DNA from: Citromicrobium bathyomarinum
GTDB taxonomy: Bacteria; Pseudomonadota; Alphaproteobacteria; Sphingomonadales; Sphingomonadaceae
Assembly: GCA_001306305.2 (NCBI GenBank)
Contig: CP155577.1
Location: 1,409,501-1,473,500 of the forward strand
DNA length: 64,000 nucleotides
Direction: 5' to 3'
Shown piece by piece: positions 34,695 through 44,028 of the stretch. A program made the position numbers and the translations under genes. The notes below the pieces were generated by a model that was not told the DNA's origin, searched no databases, and saw only the letters and a list, made by a program, of their open reading frames with translations. Within the stretch, counting starts at the first letter, position 1. Each line of letters starts with the position of its first letter.

Positions 34695-36252
34695 CGGCTG
34701 CCGGATTTCCCGCCTCAGGCATCCAGCGGGTGAAATCGGGTGTCGGGATGCTCGCACTGCGCGCCCGCTCGTAGGCTGCGCCTGCCTTCAGCACTTCCCA
34801 GTCCTGCCATTTGCCGCCGATGATGGAGAGGCCAACGGGAAGCTCCTCGATCGCGCCCATCGGCACGGTCAGGTGCGGATAGCCCGCGATTGCAGCCGGG
34901 CTGCCGAAGCCGATCCTGCCGTTGAAATTGTCGCCGTTGACCAGATCGCTGACCCAGGCCGGCCCGCGCGTCGGGGCGACCAGGAATTGCACGTCGTACT
35001 CGGCCAGCAGCCGGTCGATGGTCTGCTCACCGGCGAGGTGGACCGCGTTCTCGCGTGCCGCCTCGTAAGCTTTGCGATCGGTTGTGGTCTCCGCCAGCTC
35101 GAAGATGCCTTGCCCGAACCAGCGCATCTCGGCGCGCTCATGCCGCTCGTTGAAGGCAATCAGATCGGCGAGGCTGCGCGGCGTCATCTTCTCGCGACCA
35201 CCGATCGGCGGGATCGAGCCGAGGTATTGGCCCATCCCCTCGCGCAGCTCGAACAGCAGCACCTGGAAGCTGTCGCGCGATATCTCCTCGTTCGCCTCGA
35301 ACTCGATATCGACCAGCGTTGCGCCTGCCGCCTCCAGATCGGCCAGCGCGGCGTCGAACACTGCGCGCAGGTCGGCACGGTTGCCTGCCTGCCTGCGCAT
35401 CACCCCGATCCGCACGCCCGCCAGTGAGGCATCGGGCAGCCCTTCGGCAAAGTCGCGCTTGTAGCGGTCAGCCTCGGCCGTGGCAGGGTCTGCCGGGTCG
35501 CTGCCCGCAATCGCGGTCAGCAGCACGGCGGCATCCGTCACGCTGCGGGCCATCGGCCCGGCGGTGTCCTGCGTGCTGGAGATCGGCACCACATGAGTGC
35601 GGCTGACCAGCCCGACAGTAGGCTTGAACCCGACCACGCCGTTGATGCTGGCGGGGCAGGTGATCGATCCGTTGGTCTCGGTCCCGATTGCGGCCCATGC
35701 GAAGCCCGCGGCGACCGCTACAGCGCTGCCCGAGGATGATCCGCAGGTATTGCGATCGATCGCGTGGGGATTGCGGGTGAGACCGCCCACCGCGCTCCAT
35801 CCGCTGGTGGAGTTGAAATCGCGGATATTGGCCCATTCGGAAAGATTGGTCTTACCCAGCACCACACCACCTGCCTCGCGCAGGTTTGCGATCAGCGGTG
35901 CGTCGCGGCGGGTCATGTTTCCGGCGAGCGCGAGGCTGCCGGCGGTGGTCGCAAATTCGCGGGTCTCGATATTGTCCTTCACCAGCACGGTGCGGCCTTC
36001 GAGAGGGCGTTCGGTCATCGTAACGGCAACTGCGGCAGCGTCGGGATTGAAGGCGATGACGGCGTTGAGCATCGGCCCCGCATCATCCAGCGTCCTGATT
36101 CGGGCAATCTGCGCGTTTGTGTCGACAATCGCGCTGGGCGGCATTTCCTGGATGACGATCACGTCATCGGCGCTCTCCGCCTCATGTGCCAACGACGGCG
36201 ATGCAGCGACAATGGCGAGCGCGAGTACCGCGAGCGAGGTGTATGTCTTCAT
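34666..36252 (-). CDS. Exported amidase (amidase signature family)
   Basis: A 528-residue hydrolase with a signal peptide (LAVLALAIVAASPSLAHEAE). The Ser-Ser-Lys triad of the amidase-signature family is complete: Lys in VLVKDNIETREFAT, Ser in CGSSSGSAVAVAAGFAWAAIG and the oxyanion-side Ser in ETNGSITCPAS. The export signal points to a periplasmic amide substrate, unlike GatA or AtzF. Convergent with tig, with its start 49 bp from the ClpP-like gene stop. Substrate unknown. Confidence 0.88.
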   Translation of the reverse strand: MKTYTSLAVLALAIVAASPSLAHEAESADDVIVIQEMPPSAIVDTNAQIARIRTLDDAGPMLNAVIAFNPDAAAVAVTMTERPLEGRTVLVKDNIETREFATTAGSLALAGNMTRRDAPLIANLREAGGVVLGKTNLSEWANIRDFNSTSGWSAVGGLTRNPHAIDRNTCGSSSGSAVAVAAGFAWAAIGTETNGSITCPASINGVVGFKPTVGLVSRTHVVPISSTQDTAGPMARSVTDAAVLLTAIAGSDPADPATAEADRYKRDFAEGLPDASLAGVRIGVMRRQAGNRADLRAVFDAALADLEAAGATLVDIEFEANEEISRDSFQVLLFELREGMGQYLGSIPPIGGREKMTPRSLADLIAFNERHERAEMRWFGQGIFELAETTTDRKAYEAARENAVHLAGEQTIDRLLAEYDVQFLVAPTRGPAWVSDLVNGDNFNGRIGFGSPAAIAGYPHLTVPMGAIEELPVGLSIIGGKWQDWEVLKAGAAYERARSASIPTPDFTRWMPEAGNPAAENASGATGN

Positions 36253-36302
36253 GGGGCGCGATGCTGCGTCAGCACCGCGCCCCCGTCAATTGCCTGTGCG
36301 GA

Positions 36303-36926
36303 TTACCCGAAGGTCACTTCCTTGGCATTGTTGATCACCGTGCCGAGGATCCCGTAATCCTTCGCTTCTTCGGTGTTCATCCAGAAATCGCGATCGATAT
36401 CCTTGATCACCTTTTCCACCGGCTGGCCGGTCGCATCGGAAATCTTGTGCGCGATGCGTTCGCGCATTTTGACGATTTCCTGCGCCTGGATCGCGATGTC
36501 GCTGGCCATGCCGCGCGCACCGCCCGAGGGCTGGTGGATCAGGAAGCGCGTGTTGGGCAGGCAGAAGCGGCGCTCTGCCGGAACGCTGAGGAAGATGTGC
36601 GTCGCGATGCTGGCGACCCAGCCGGTGCCGATCATGGCGACGGGCGAGGCGATGAAGCTGATCAGATCGTGGATCGTGTCACCCGATTCGACATGGCCGC
36701 CGGGCGAATTGACGATCACCCTGATGGGCTCGTGGCTGACATGGTCGAGATAGAGCAGCTGCATCGAAATGCGCTCCGCCATCTTCTGGTCCACGCCGCC
36801 GAAGATCAGCACGGTGCGTGCATCGAGGAACTTGTTCATCATCGCCGCGCCGGCGTTGGAGATGTCCTTGTCCGTCTCTTCCTCGTCATCGGCGCGGAAG
36901 GGGATGGGGTTGCTGGGCATCGTCAT
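36303..36926 (-). CDS. ClpP-like serine protease paralogue
   Basis: A 207-residue ClpP-fold protein, divergent from the standard clpP. The catalytic residues appear to be kept: S106 in GWVASIATHIFLS, the His in [12 protein letters not shown], and an Asp near 180 in DRDFWMNTEEAKDYG. The segment around the Ser differs from the canonical [11 protein letters not shown]. The N-terminal 30 residues are acidic and unlike clpP. It may form mixed rings with ClpP, like ClpP1P2 or ClpPR systems in other bacteria, or a distinct protease. The 149 bp between them probably holds both promoters. Confidence 0.85.
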   Translation of the reverse strand: MTMPSNPIPFRADDEEETDKDISNAGAAMMNKFLDARTVLIFGGVDQKMAERISMQLLYLDHVSHEPIRVIVNSPGGHVESGDTIHDLISFIASPVAMIGTGWVASIATHIFLSVPAERRFCLPNTRFLIHQPSGGARGMASDIAIQAQEIVKMRERIAHKISDATGQPVEKVIKDIDRDFWMNTEEAKDYGILGTVINNAKEVTFG

Positions 36927-37018
36927 AAATCAGGCTCCTTGGGCGCATCGCCATCAAGAATTGGGCACCGCGCATGTTGTTGCGGCACAACTGGCGCGCG
37001 CGGGCTTTCCATTCAAGC

Positions 37019-37046
37019 CTTGATGATGAAAGGATGAGACCAGATA
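37019..37046 (+). promoter_or_regulatory. Candidate clpP promoter
   Basis: CTTGAT (37019-37024) and CAGATA (37041-37046) are spaced by 16 bases, 30 bp before the clpP ATG. The CTTGA -35 resembles the RpoH consensus of alphaproteobacteria; the -10 match is moderate. Confidence 0.35.
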
Positions 37047-37075
37047 TAGGCGGCCAAGACAGATAAGGACCCTTC

Positions 37076-37762
37076 ATGCAATTCGACGAATCCGGCTATT
37101 TCCGCGACCCCGCAACCGGCGCGCTGGTGCCCGTGGTGGTCGAACAGACCAGTCGCGGCGAACGCAGCTTCGATATTTTCAGCCGCCTGCTGCGCGAACG
37201 GATCGTGTTCCTCACCGGCCCGGTGGAAGATGGCATGGCCAGCCTCGCGGTGGCGCAGCTGCTGTTTCTCGAGAGCGAGAACCCGTCCAAGCCGATCAGC
37301 ATGTACATCAACTCGCCCGGCGGGGTGGTGACGGCCGGGATGGCGATCCACGACACCATGCAGTACATCCAGCCGCGCATTTCCACGGTGTGCGTGGGCC
37401 AGGCCGCGTCGATGGGCAGCTTCCTGCTGGCTGCGGGCGAGCCCGGCATGCGGATCGCGCTGCCCAATGCGCGGATCATGATCCACCAGCCTTCGGGCGG
37501 CGCGCAGGGCATGGCTTCGGACATCGAGATTCAGGCGCGCGAGATCCTGCGCATTCGCAAGAACATGAACGAGCTCTACGCCAAGTACACCGGCCAGCCG
37601 CTGGAGAAGATTGAGGAAGCGATGGATCGCGATACCTTCCTCGATGCGCAGGAAGCCATGAAGTTCGGCCTCGTCGACAAGGTCTTCGAAAGCCGTCCGC
37701 AGGGCGATTCGGGCGACGACTCGAGCAGCGAACCCGAAGGATCGGGCGGGGCACCGGCCTGA
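37076..37762 (+). CDS. clpP: ATP-dependent Clp protease proteolytic subunit
   Basis: The canonical ClpP, 228 residues, which forms the tetradecameric protease chamber used by ClpX and ClpA. The catalytic Ser is in [16 protein letters not shown], His in [16 protein letters not shown], and Asp in [16 protein letters not shown]. The C-terminus has an acidic, Ser/Gly-rich extension ([16 protein letters not shown]). AAGGA precedes the ATG. clpX follows after 199 bp. Confidence 0.97.
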   Translation: MQFDESGYFRDPATGALVPVVVEQTSRGERSFDIFSRLLRERIVFLTGPVEDGMASLAVAQLLFLESENPSKPISMYINSPGGVVTAGMAIHDTMQYIQPRISTVCVGQAASMGSFLLAAGEPGMRIALPNARIMIHQPSGGAQGMASDIEIQAREILRIRKNMNELYAKYTGQPLEKIEEAMDRDTFLDAQEAMKFGLVDKVFESRPQGDSGDDSSSEPEGSGGAPA

Positions 37763-37961
37763 CGGGCCTCCCGCCGTCCCGGCGCCGGCGTGGCCTCAAG
37801 GCCACAAGGCTCTGAAAAATGAGGGCGTAAATTTACGCGGGGGCTGTCTTCAGCCCTTCGCAAGGCGATTCGTGCGACACATGCCTAGGTTGCATTGGCG
37901 TGCATGAAAGTTACATTCGTAAGGTTCTCCGCAGCTGCGGGGATTCGAGGATAGCAGGATT
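37763..37961 (+). promoter_or_regulatory. clpP-clpX intergenic region with palindromes
   Basis: The 199 bp hold the perfect palindrome GCGTAAATTTACGC (37825-37838) and CCGCAGCTGCGG (37928-37939), the latter just before the clpX ribosome binding site. They may be operator or mRNA-stability elements. The region is AT-richer than average, consistent with a separate clpX promoter. Confidence 0.4.
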
Positions 37962-39236
<1,275 letters not shown>

Positions 39237-39241
39237 TCGCG

Positions 39242-39793
39242 ATGGTGTTTGTGCGATGGTGGCCGCATTTAGCGACGGTCGTTGTCGTCACTGCGGCAGC
39301 TGCTGCTCTGGAGCTTTTTGTACCACAAGTGGCAGATTCGGAGAGCGAATGGTTTGCTTATATCGCCGGTTGGGCAACGTTATTCGGCTTATCGGTCGCT
39401 CTTATTGAAGTGCATAGGGTCACGACCAAAGCCCAAGCGGTGGCGAAGGGACAGCGAACCGTCTCCGATAAAGTTCAGCAGGAAAGAAAAAATCGCGATT
39501 TGACCGAGTGTCGGTTGGCTATCGAGTCCGCGCTAGAGCTTTTCGATCAGCAAAAGCCTGCTTCTTCGCGCGATCTAAGTAGAATAATATATCTTTATTC
39601 ATATTCGTTCCCGGACGAATATAAAGACGATAAGTCTCTAGTTCACGGCCACTGCTTGGTAATTCGGGGTTATTTAGCAAGCAGCGCGACGCCTAGCTAT
39701 CGCGATACAGCTGCTATTCGCGGTGCGATGACAGACATGACTGCGAACATCGGGCGTGAACTATCGTCGCTAAAGTACGGAGAAATAATATGA
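39242..39793 (+). CDS. Hypothetical membrane protein, first gene of an AT-rich pair
   Basis: A 183-residue protein of unknown family. Two N-terminal transmembrane helices are seen (about 9-29 [20 protein letters not shown] and 38-58 [20 protein letters not shown]), then a charged, probably coiled-coil region ([24 protein letters not shown], shortened here by reading) and a soluble helical part with [16 protein letters not shown]. The DNA is roughly 45-50% GC by eye against about 65% around it, so recent acquisition is likely. No ribosome binding site is obvious; it follows clpX by five bases. It overlaps the next gene as ATGA. Confidence 0.7.
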   Translation: MVFVRWWPHLATVVVVTAAAAALELFVPQVADSESEWFAYIAGWATLFGLSVALIEVHRVTTKAQAVAKGQRTVSDKVQQERKNRDLTECRLAIESALELFDQQKPASSRDLSRIIYLYSYSFPDEYKDDKSLVHGHCLVIRGYLASSATPSYRDTAAIRGAMTDMTANIGRELSSLKYGEII

Positions 39794-40107
39794 TTCCGAA
39801 GCCTTTGCGGCCGTTCATTCAAAAGTTGAGAGAAGAAACGGATGCTGGAAATATTGACTGGGTCGAGGCAGCCGGTGAGCGCGCCTTCAGTGCCTCCCAT
39901 AAAGATTTTCATCTTCACATATGGACTGGATTTGACGACTTCACCGAACGGGCATTTGCATCATTCAAAATGAGCGGACCATCTTCGATCTCTTTCAGTA
40001 CTGATCACGGTGAACCCGATTACGAGATTCTTATGGACCTTGTTTCCTCAGTAGAGGTAAATGCTGCGAATTTTGACGAAGATGTAATAAAGAACTTTTT
40101 CTCCTAG
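39790..40107 (+). CDS. Hypothetical soluble protein, second gene of the AT-rich pair
   Basis: A 105-residue acidic protein with no recognised family. It starts at ATG 39790, overlapping the upstream stop by four bases, which implies coupled translation. Sequence features include aromatic-rich strands (HLHIWTGFDDFTERAFASF) and an acidic C-terminus (EVNAANFDEDVIKNFFS). The pairing with a two-helix membrane protein suggests effector/immunity or sensor pairs, but nothing in the sequence decides this. Confidence 0.65.
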   Translation: MIPKPLRPFIQKLREETDAGNIDWVEAAGERAFSASHKDFHLHIWTGFDDFTERAFASFKMSGPSSISFSTDHGEPDYEILMDLVSSVEVNAANFDEDVIKNFFS

Positions 40108-40143
40108 AAAACCCCGCCCGGCAGGAGGTAGTGCCGGGCGGGG
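40108..40143 (-). terminator. Rho-independent terminator for the fasciclin gene
   Basis: On the minus strand CCCCGCCCGGCA and TGCCGGGCGGGG form a 12 bp perfect stem with an eight-base loop, followed by TTTTC. It lies 68 bp beyond the fasciclin stop and abuts the AT-rich pair, marking a boundary between the units. Confidence 0.85.
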
Positions 40144-40210
40144 CCCTGGTGCGACACCGGTGCTGGATAGCGGGGGTGCGCTTGCCGGTGCCGCTAGGGG
40201 AGGAAGAAGA

Positions 40211-40807
40211 TCAGTTCGGCATCGATACCGTGTCGGTCACGTGGATCACGCCGTTAGACTGGAACACATCGGCCTGCGTCACGGTGGCCATGCCGCCCTT
40301 TTCATCGACCAGCACGACATTGCCGCCCATCATCTTTGCGGTCAGCGTGCCGCCTTCCACGGTGGTCAGCTTCGCCATGCCGCCACCCTGCCTGATCTTC
40401 ATCATCAGATCGCTGGCCGACACCCGGCCCGGAACCACATGATAGGTCAGGATCTTGGTCAGCATCGCCTTGTTCTCGGGCTTCAGCAGCGTGTCGACCG
40501 TGCCAGCAGGCAGCTTCGCGAACGCAGCATTGGTGGGCGCGAACACGGTGAAGGGTCCGGGGCCGGACAGCGTGTCGACCAGGCCGACAGCCTTCACAGC
40601 GGCGACCAGCGTGGTGTGATCCTTCGAATTGACCGCGTTTTCGATGATATTGCGCGTGGGATACATCGCCGCACCTCCCACCATCACCGTCGTATCGGCA
40701 CTGGCGCTGGCCATCTGGCCGTCGTCCATATCGTAGGAAGCGCATGCGCCCAGCAGGGCAGCACTGGCAGCAAGCATAAGGGCAGCTTGGGCTTTCTTGG
40801 CGAACAT
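40211..40807 (-). CDS. Fasciclin-domain lipoprotein
   Basis: A 198-residue secreted protein. ATG 40807 is preferred, with AGGAG seven bases upstream; it begins with a lipoprotein signal (LMLAASAALLGACASY). One FAS1 domain covers about 55-195 with the H1/H2 boxes (TVFAPTNAAFAKLP and YHVVPGRVSASDLM). Fasciclin genes next to RskA/ECF pairs are a recurring arrangement, and here an ECF-type promoter motif lies just upstream. It is probably an adhesion or envelope-stress protein controlled by that sigma factor. Confidence 0.88.
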   Translation of the reverse strand: MFAKKAQAALMLAASAALLGACASYDMDDGQMASASADTTVMVGGAAMYPTRNIIENAVNSKDHTTLVAAVKAVGLVDTLSGPGPFTVFAPTNAAFAKLPAGTVDTLLKPENKAMLTKILTYHVVPGRVSASDLMMKIRQGGGMAKLTTVEGGTLTAKMMGGNVVLVDEKGGMATVTQADVFQSNGVIHVTDTVSMPN

Positions 40808-40845
40808 CGTCGATCTCCTCATTTCCGTTTTCCCGTCGGTGAGGA

Positions 40846-40873
40846 GTTACGAGGCGGGTCGCGCGGCGGATGC
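40846..40873 (-). promoter_or_regulatory. Candidate ECF (SigK-like) promoter of the fasciclin gene
   Basis: On the minus strand GCATCC (40873-40868) and CGTAAC (40851-40846) are separated by 16 bases, about 40 bp before the fasciclin start. The -35 resembles the CCATCC reported for SigK of mycobacteria, whose anti-sigma factor is RskA; the -10 resembles other ECF -10 elements. It fits control by the adjacent ECF factor. Confidence 0.45.
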
Positions 40874-40900
40874 AGCGCGCGCCGGAAATCTTTTTGGTGC

Positions 40901-41641
40901 TCAGGTTTTCGCCAGAGTGCCCTGAGCCACCACCGGCCCCGGCGCAGATTTGTCCGGCGCGCCGCCGAGTGGTTCTTGGCTCAGCAGGATCTGCGCGCCC
41001 TGCCGCATCGCGCCCGCAAGCGCGGGGTCGAGCGACACGCGTTGCTGCGTGCCCGGTGCGATCACGCCCAGCGATTGCGGCTGTGCACCTTCGCCCGGCG
41101 GCATCAGCCACAGCTCGTGATCGTGCACCCCGTCGGCGGTCAGGCCATCGGCGGCGACAAGCAGTTCCTCGCGCTCGGGCAGGAAGGTTACGCCGATACG
41201 CAGCGGGGTGTCGGCAATCGGGATCGAGGCGACCAGTGGCGGCGCATCGGTCGCAGGATCAGGCGCAGGCGTGTTGTCCAATGGCACGAACAGCAGCGCG
41301 ACGGCGGCAACCGCCGCGACCGCGCTACCGGCGGCGATCCGCTGCCACACCGCGACCCGGCGCTGGAGCAGAAACACGGGGCTGGGTGCCTCGTCCCGCT
41401 CCTCCAGCTCGCCTGCGATCCGGCTCCACACCTCGGGCGAAGGGGCGGCGCGCGCAGGTTCGTCCAGCAGCGGAGCCAGCCGCGTTTCCCATTGTGCGAC
41501 CAGCCCCGCAAACGCAGGTTCGCGCGCCATGCGACCGCGCACTGAGAGCAGGTCTTCGCCTTCCAGCAGACCCATCGCGTATTCCGCAGCGAGCAGCTCG
41601 TCGCCGGAGAGTTCGGGCATATCGTGTCCGGGCGTGCTCAT
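40901..41641 (-). CDS. RskA-type anti-sigma factor
   Basis: A 246-residue single-pass membrane protein. The N-terminal 90 residues are the cytoplasmic sigma-binding part (LSGDELLAAEYAMGLLEGEDL ... FAGLVAQWETRLAPLLDE). One transmembrane helix lies near 100-120 (IAAGSAVAAVAAVALLFVPL). The periplasmic part (VTFLPEREELLVAADGL ... HDHELWLMPPG) is the RskA domain. It lacks the HxxxCxxC zinc motif of ZAS anti-sigmas. Its start overlaps the sigma gene stop by four bases, so sigma and anti-sigma are made in step. Confidence 0.9.
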   Translation of the reverse strand: MSTPGHDMPELSGDELLAAEYAMGLLEGEDLLSVRGRMAREPAFAGLVAQWETRLAPLLDEPARAAPSPEVWSRIAGELEERDEAPSPVFLLQRRVAVWQRIAAGSAVAAVAAVALLFVPLDNTPAPDPATDAPPLVASIPIADTPLRIGVTFLPEREELLVAADGLTADGVHDHELWLMPPGEGAQPQSLGVIAPGTQQRVSLDPALAGAMRQGAQILLSQEPLGGAPDKSAPGPVVAQGTLAKT

Positions 41642-42207
41642 TCACCGCCCTCCATGCAGGTGCGCAGCTTCAGCAGGCCGCGCCGGATCCAGCTTTTCAT
41701 CGTCCCCAGCGGCACTGCGTTGCGCTCCGCCAACTCGGCATAGGTGCGTCCTTCGAGGAAGGCGGTGCGGATCGCCCCGCGCTGCGGCTCGTCGAGCGTG
41801 TCTAGGCAGGCGTGGACCCGCGCGGTCCGCTCCGCATCGATCAGCAGATCGTCGGCGGACGGGTCGCCATCGGGTAGCTCTGCCGCCGCTTCCACGGGCA
41901 CCGCGCCGCGCCGCACCTTGCCGGTGCGCAGCCGGTCGACCGCGCGGTTGCGCGCAAAGGTTGCCAGCCACGCGATCGGGCTGGCGCGCTTCGCGTCGTA
42001 GCGGGCGGCATTGCGCCAGAGGGTGATGTAAACGTCCTGCAAGGCGTCTTCGGCTTCTTTCCTGTCCCCCAAGATACGCAGGCAAATGCCGAAAAGCTTC
42101 ACGCTGGTGAGGCGATAGACCACTTCGAGGGCTTCCCGGTCTCCCTTCGACAGGCGGAGCATGGCCGCCTTCAGCTGCTCGCGGCGTTCTGGGCTGGCCG
42201 GTGTCAT
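41638..42207 (-). CDS. ECF RNA polymerase sigma factor (SigK-like)
   Basis: A 189-residue ECF sigma factor with region 2 (LEVVYRLTSVKLFGICLRIL, AEDALQDVYITLWRNAARYD) and region 4 (DEPQRGAIRTAFLEGRTYAELAERNAVPLGTMKSWIRRG). The pairing with RskA and fasciclin places it near the SigK group. It overlaps the deacetylase gene upstream and the anti-sigma gene downstream by four bases each. Its expected target is the fasciclin promoter and perhaps its own operon. Confidence 0.93.
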   Translation of the reverse strand: MTPASPERREQLKAAMLRLSKGDREALEVVYRLTSVKLFGICLRILGDRKEAEDALQDVYITLWRNAARYDAKRASPIAWLATFARNRAVDRLRTGKVRRGAVPVEAAAELPDGDPSADDLLIDAERTARVHACLDTLDEPQRGAIRTAFLEGRTYAELAERNAVPLGTMKSWIRRGLLKLRTCMEGGE

Positions 42208-42935
42208 TGCGGCGATACGCTCGCGGAGGACTGGTGGTTCAAAAGTTCGCTCACGGTGACGATGTCATATCCGCGATCGCGCAACTGGGCCAGAATCATC
42301 GGCAGAGCTTCGCGCGCGGTGGCGTTGCCGCGATACATGGGGTGGATCAGGATGATCGATCCGGGGCGCACCCGCTCCACGATGTCGCGCGCGTAGTCCG
42401 CCGGTTCGGGGAACTCTTCGGCCCGGTCCGCGACATCCCAGGTGATCGTCTTCAACCCCGCACGCTCCACTTCCAGCGGCAGGCCCACCAGCTTGCGGCC
42501 ATAGGGCGGGCGAAACAGGTCGCTGTCCGATCCGATGCCACGCAGCAGTTGCCCGGTCTTGCCGAGTTCCTCGCGATAGAACGCCCGGGACCGGCCGACA
42601 TTGCGCTGGTGGCTGTAGGTGTGGTTGCCCAGTTCGTGGCCCGCAGCAAGGATCTGGCGCGCGGCCTGCGGGTGACGTTTCAGGTCTTCGCCGATCAGGA
42701 AGAAGCTGGCCCTGGCATCGTACCGGTCGAGGATCGGCAACACGGCAGCAACTCCGCGCGGCGTCGGGCCATCGTCGAAGGTCAGGGCGACGATCTTGTC
42801 GTCGGTCTCGACCCGGCAGGTCAGATCGCCGATGAGCTGGAAGCACGGGGCCTTGGATAGGCTGTTGAGGCCGACCAGCAGGGCCAGGACGGCGACGATT
42901 CCCACACCGCCCCAGACAACAAGCTTTCTTCCCAT
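42204..42935 (-). CDS. Polysaccharide deacetylase family protein (NodB domain)
   Basis: A 243-residue protein with one N-terminal transmembrane anchor (LVVWGGVGIVAVLALLVGL). The carbohydrate esterase 4 motifs are complete: the metal Asp in VALTFDDGPTPRG, the metal His pair in GNHTYSHQ and the catalytic-arginine motif RPPYGRKL. It probably deacetylates an N-acetylated glycan at the membrane surface. ATG 42935 is chosen because it overlaps the preceding stop as TGATG; a GTG at 42941 is an alternative. Placement in the sigma-factor operon suggests an envelope-stress role. Confidence 0.9.
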   Translation of the reverse strand: MGRKLVVWGGVGIVAVLALLVGLNSLSKAPCFQLIGDLTCRVETDDKIVALTFDDGPTPRGVAAVLPILDRYDARASFFLIGEDLKRHPQAARQILAAGHELGNHTYSHQRNVGRSRAFYREELGKTGQLLRGIGSDSDLFRPPYGRKLVGLPLEVERAGLKTITWDVADRAEEFPEPADYARDIVERVRPGSIILIHPMYRGNATAREALPMILAQLRDRGYDIVTVSELLNHQSSASVSPQ

Positions 42936-43846
42936 CAACACCCACCCTCGCAGTTGCGCGTCCGCTCGATCTGCAAGGTGGTATGGCCGATCTTGTGCTC
43001 ATGGGCGAGCCGCTGCGCGACCAGAGCGAGGAAGGCGTCGCCCGGATGGCCCTCTGGCATCACCAGATGTGCGGTCAGCGCGGTCTCGGTGGTCGACATG
43101 GGCCAGATATGCAGGTCGTGCACCTCGGTGACGCCGGGCTCGCTTTCCAGCGTGGCGCGCACTGCGGATTCGTCCACCCCTTCGGGAACGGCGTTGAGGC
43201 CCAGCTTCAGGCTGTCGCGCGCGAGGCCCCAGGTGCCCCAGCCGATCACAGCGAGGATCACGAGGCTGGTGGCGGGATCGAGCCACACCGCGCCGGTCAG
43301 CAGGATCGCGACGCCGGCAATGACCACGCCGACCGAGACCAGCGCATCCGCCGCCATGTGCATGAACGCGCCCTGGATGTTGAGATCGTCCTTGCGTCCG
43401 CTGACGAACAGCAGCGCGGTGGCGGTGTTGATGACGATGCCGACGCCCGCGACCCAGATCATCGTCCAGCCTTCCGGCTCCACCGGGTTCATCAGCCGGT
43501 CGATTGTCTCGAACAAAATCGCGCCGATGGCGATCATCAACAGCGCGGCATTGGCTAGCGCGGCGAGGATCGTGGAGCTTTTAAGGCCGTAGGTGAAGCG
43601 CGGGGAGGGCGGCCGCTTGGCCGCCGCGCTCGCCCCCCAGGCGATCAGCAGGCCGAGCACGTCCGACAGGTTGTGGCCCGCATCCGCGACCAGCGCCATC
43701 GAGCCGGAGATATAGCCGAAGCTCGCCTCGACCACGACGAACACGGTGTTGAGCGCGACGCCGATCGCGAAGGCGCGCCCGAAATCGGCTGGCGCATGGG
43801 AATGGCCGTGCCCGTGCGCATGGTCGTGAGAATGATCGTGACCCAT
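42935..43846 (-). CDS. Cation diffusion facilitator (CzcD-type metal exporter)
   Basis: A 303-residue inner-membrane antiporter for Zn, Co, Cd or similar. The start MGHDHSHDHAHGHGHSH (43846) gives a His-rich metal-binding tail; a longer frame to 43882 is possible. Six helices follow. TM2 and TM5 hold the metal sites (VADAGHNLSDVLGLL and FMHMAADALVSVGVVIAG, H/D pattern). The cytoplasmic C-terminal domain has VTEVHDLHIWPMSTTETALTAH. It is the first gene of the operon leading to the ECF factor, linking metal export and that regulon. Confidence 0.93.
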   Translation of the reverse strand: MGHDHSHDHAHGHGHSHAPADFGRAFAIGVALNTVFVVVEASFGYISGSMALVADAGHNLSDVLGLLIAWGASAAAKRPPSPRFTYGLKSSTILAALANAALLMIAIGAILFETIDRLMNPVEPEGWTMIWVAGVGIVINTATALLFVSGRKDDLNIQGAFMHMAADALVSVGVVIAGVAILLTGAVWLDPATSLVILAVIGWGTWGLARDSLKLGLNAVPEGVDESAVRATLESEPGVTEVHDLHIWPMSTTETALTAHLVMPEGHPGDAFLALVAQRLAHEHKIGHTTLQIERTRNCEGGC

Positions 43847-44028
43847 CGATCGATTGCCCTTCTGCCGGCCCCTGTCTGCCATCGGCGGACTAGGCGCAGC
43901 CTCCGCCGCTGCACAAGAAAAATCTCGTTAAATCAGCTAGATATGGAATATCATTCGACAAGATCGAAGAACCCACAGCGACGTCGCAAACGCCCAAGTC
44001 GCTGAAAGTGCCAGCTATTCGCGGGCCG

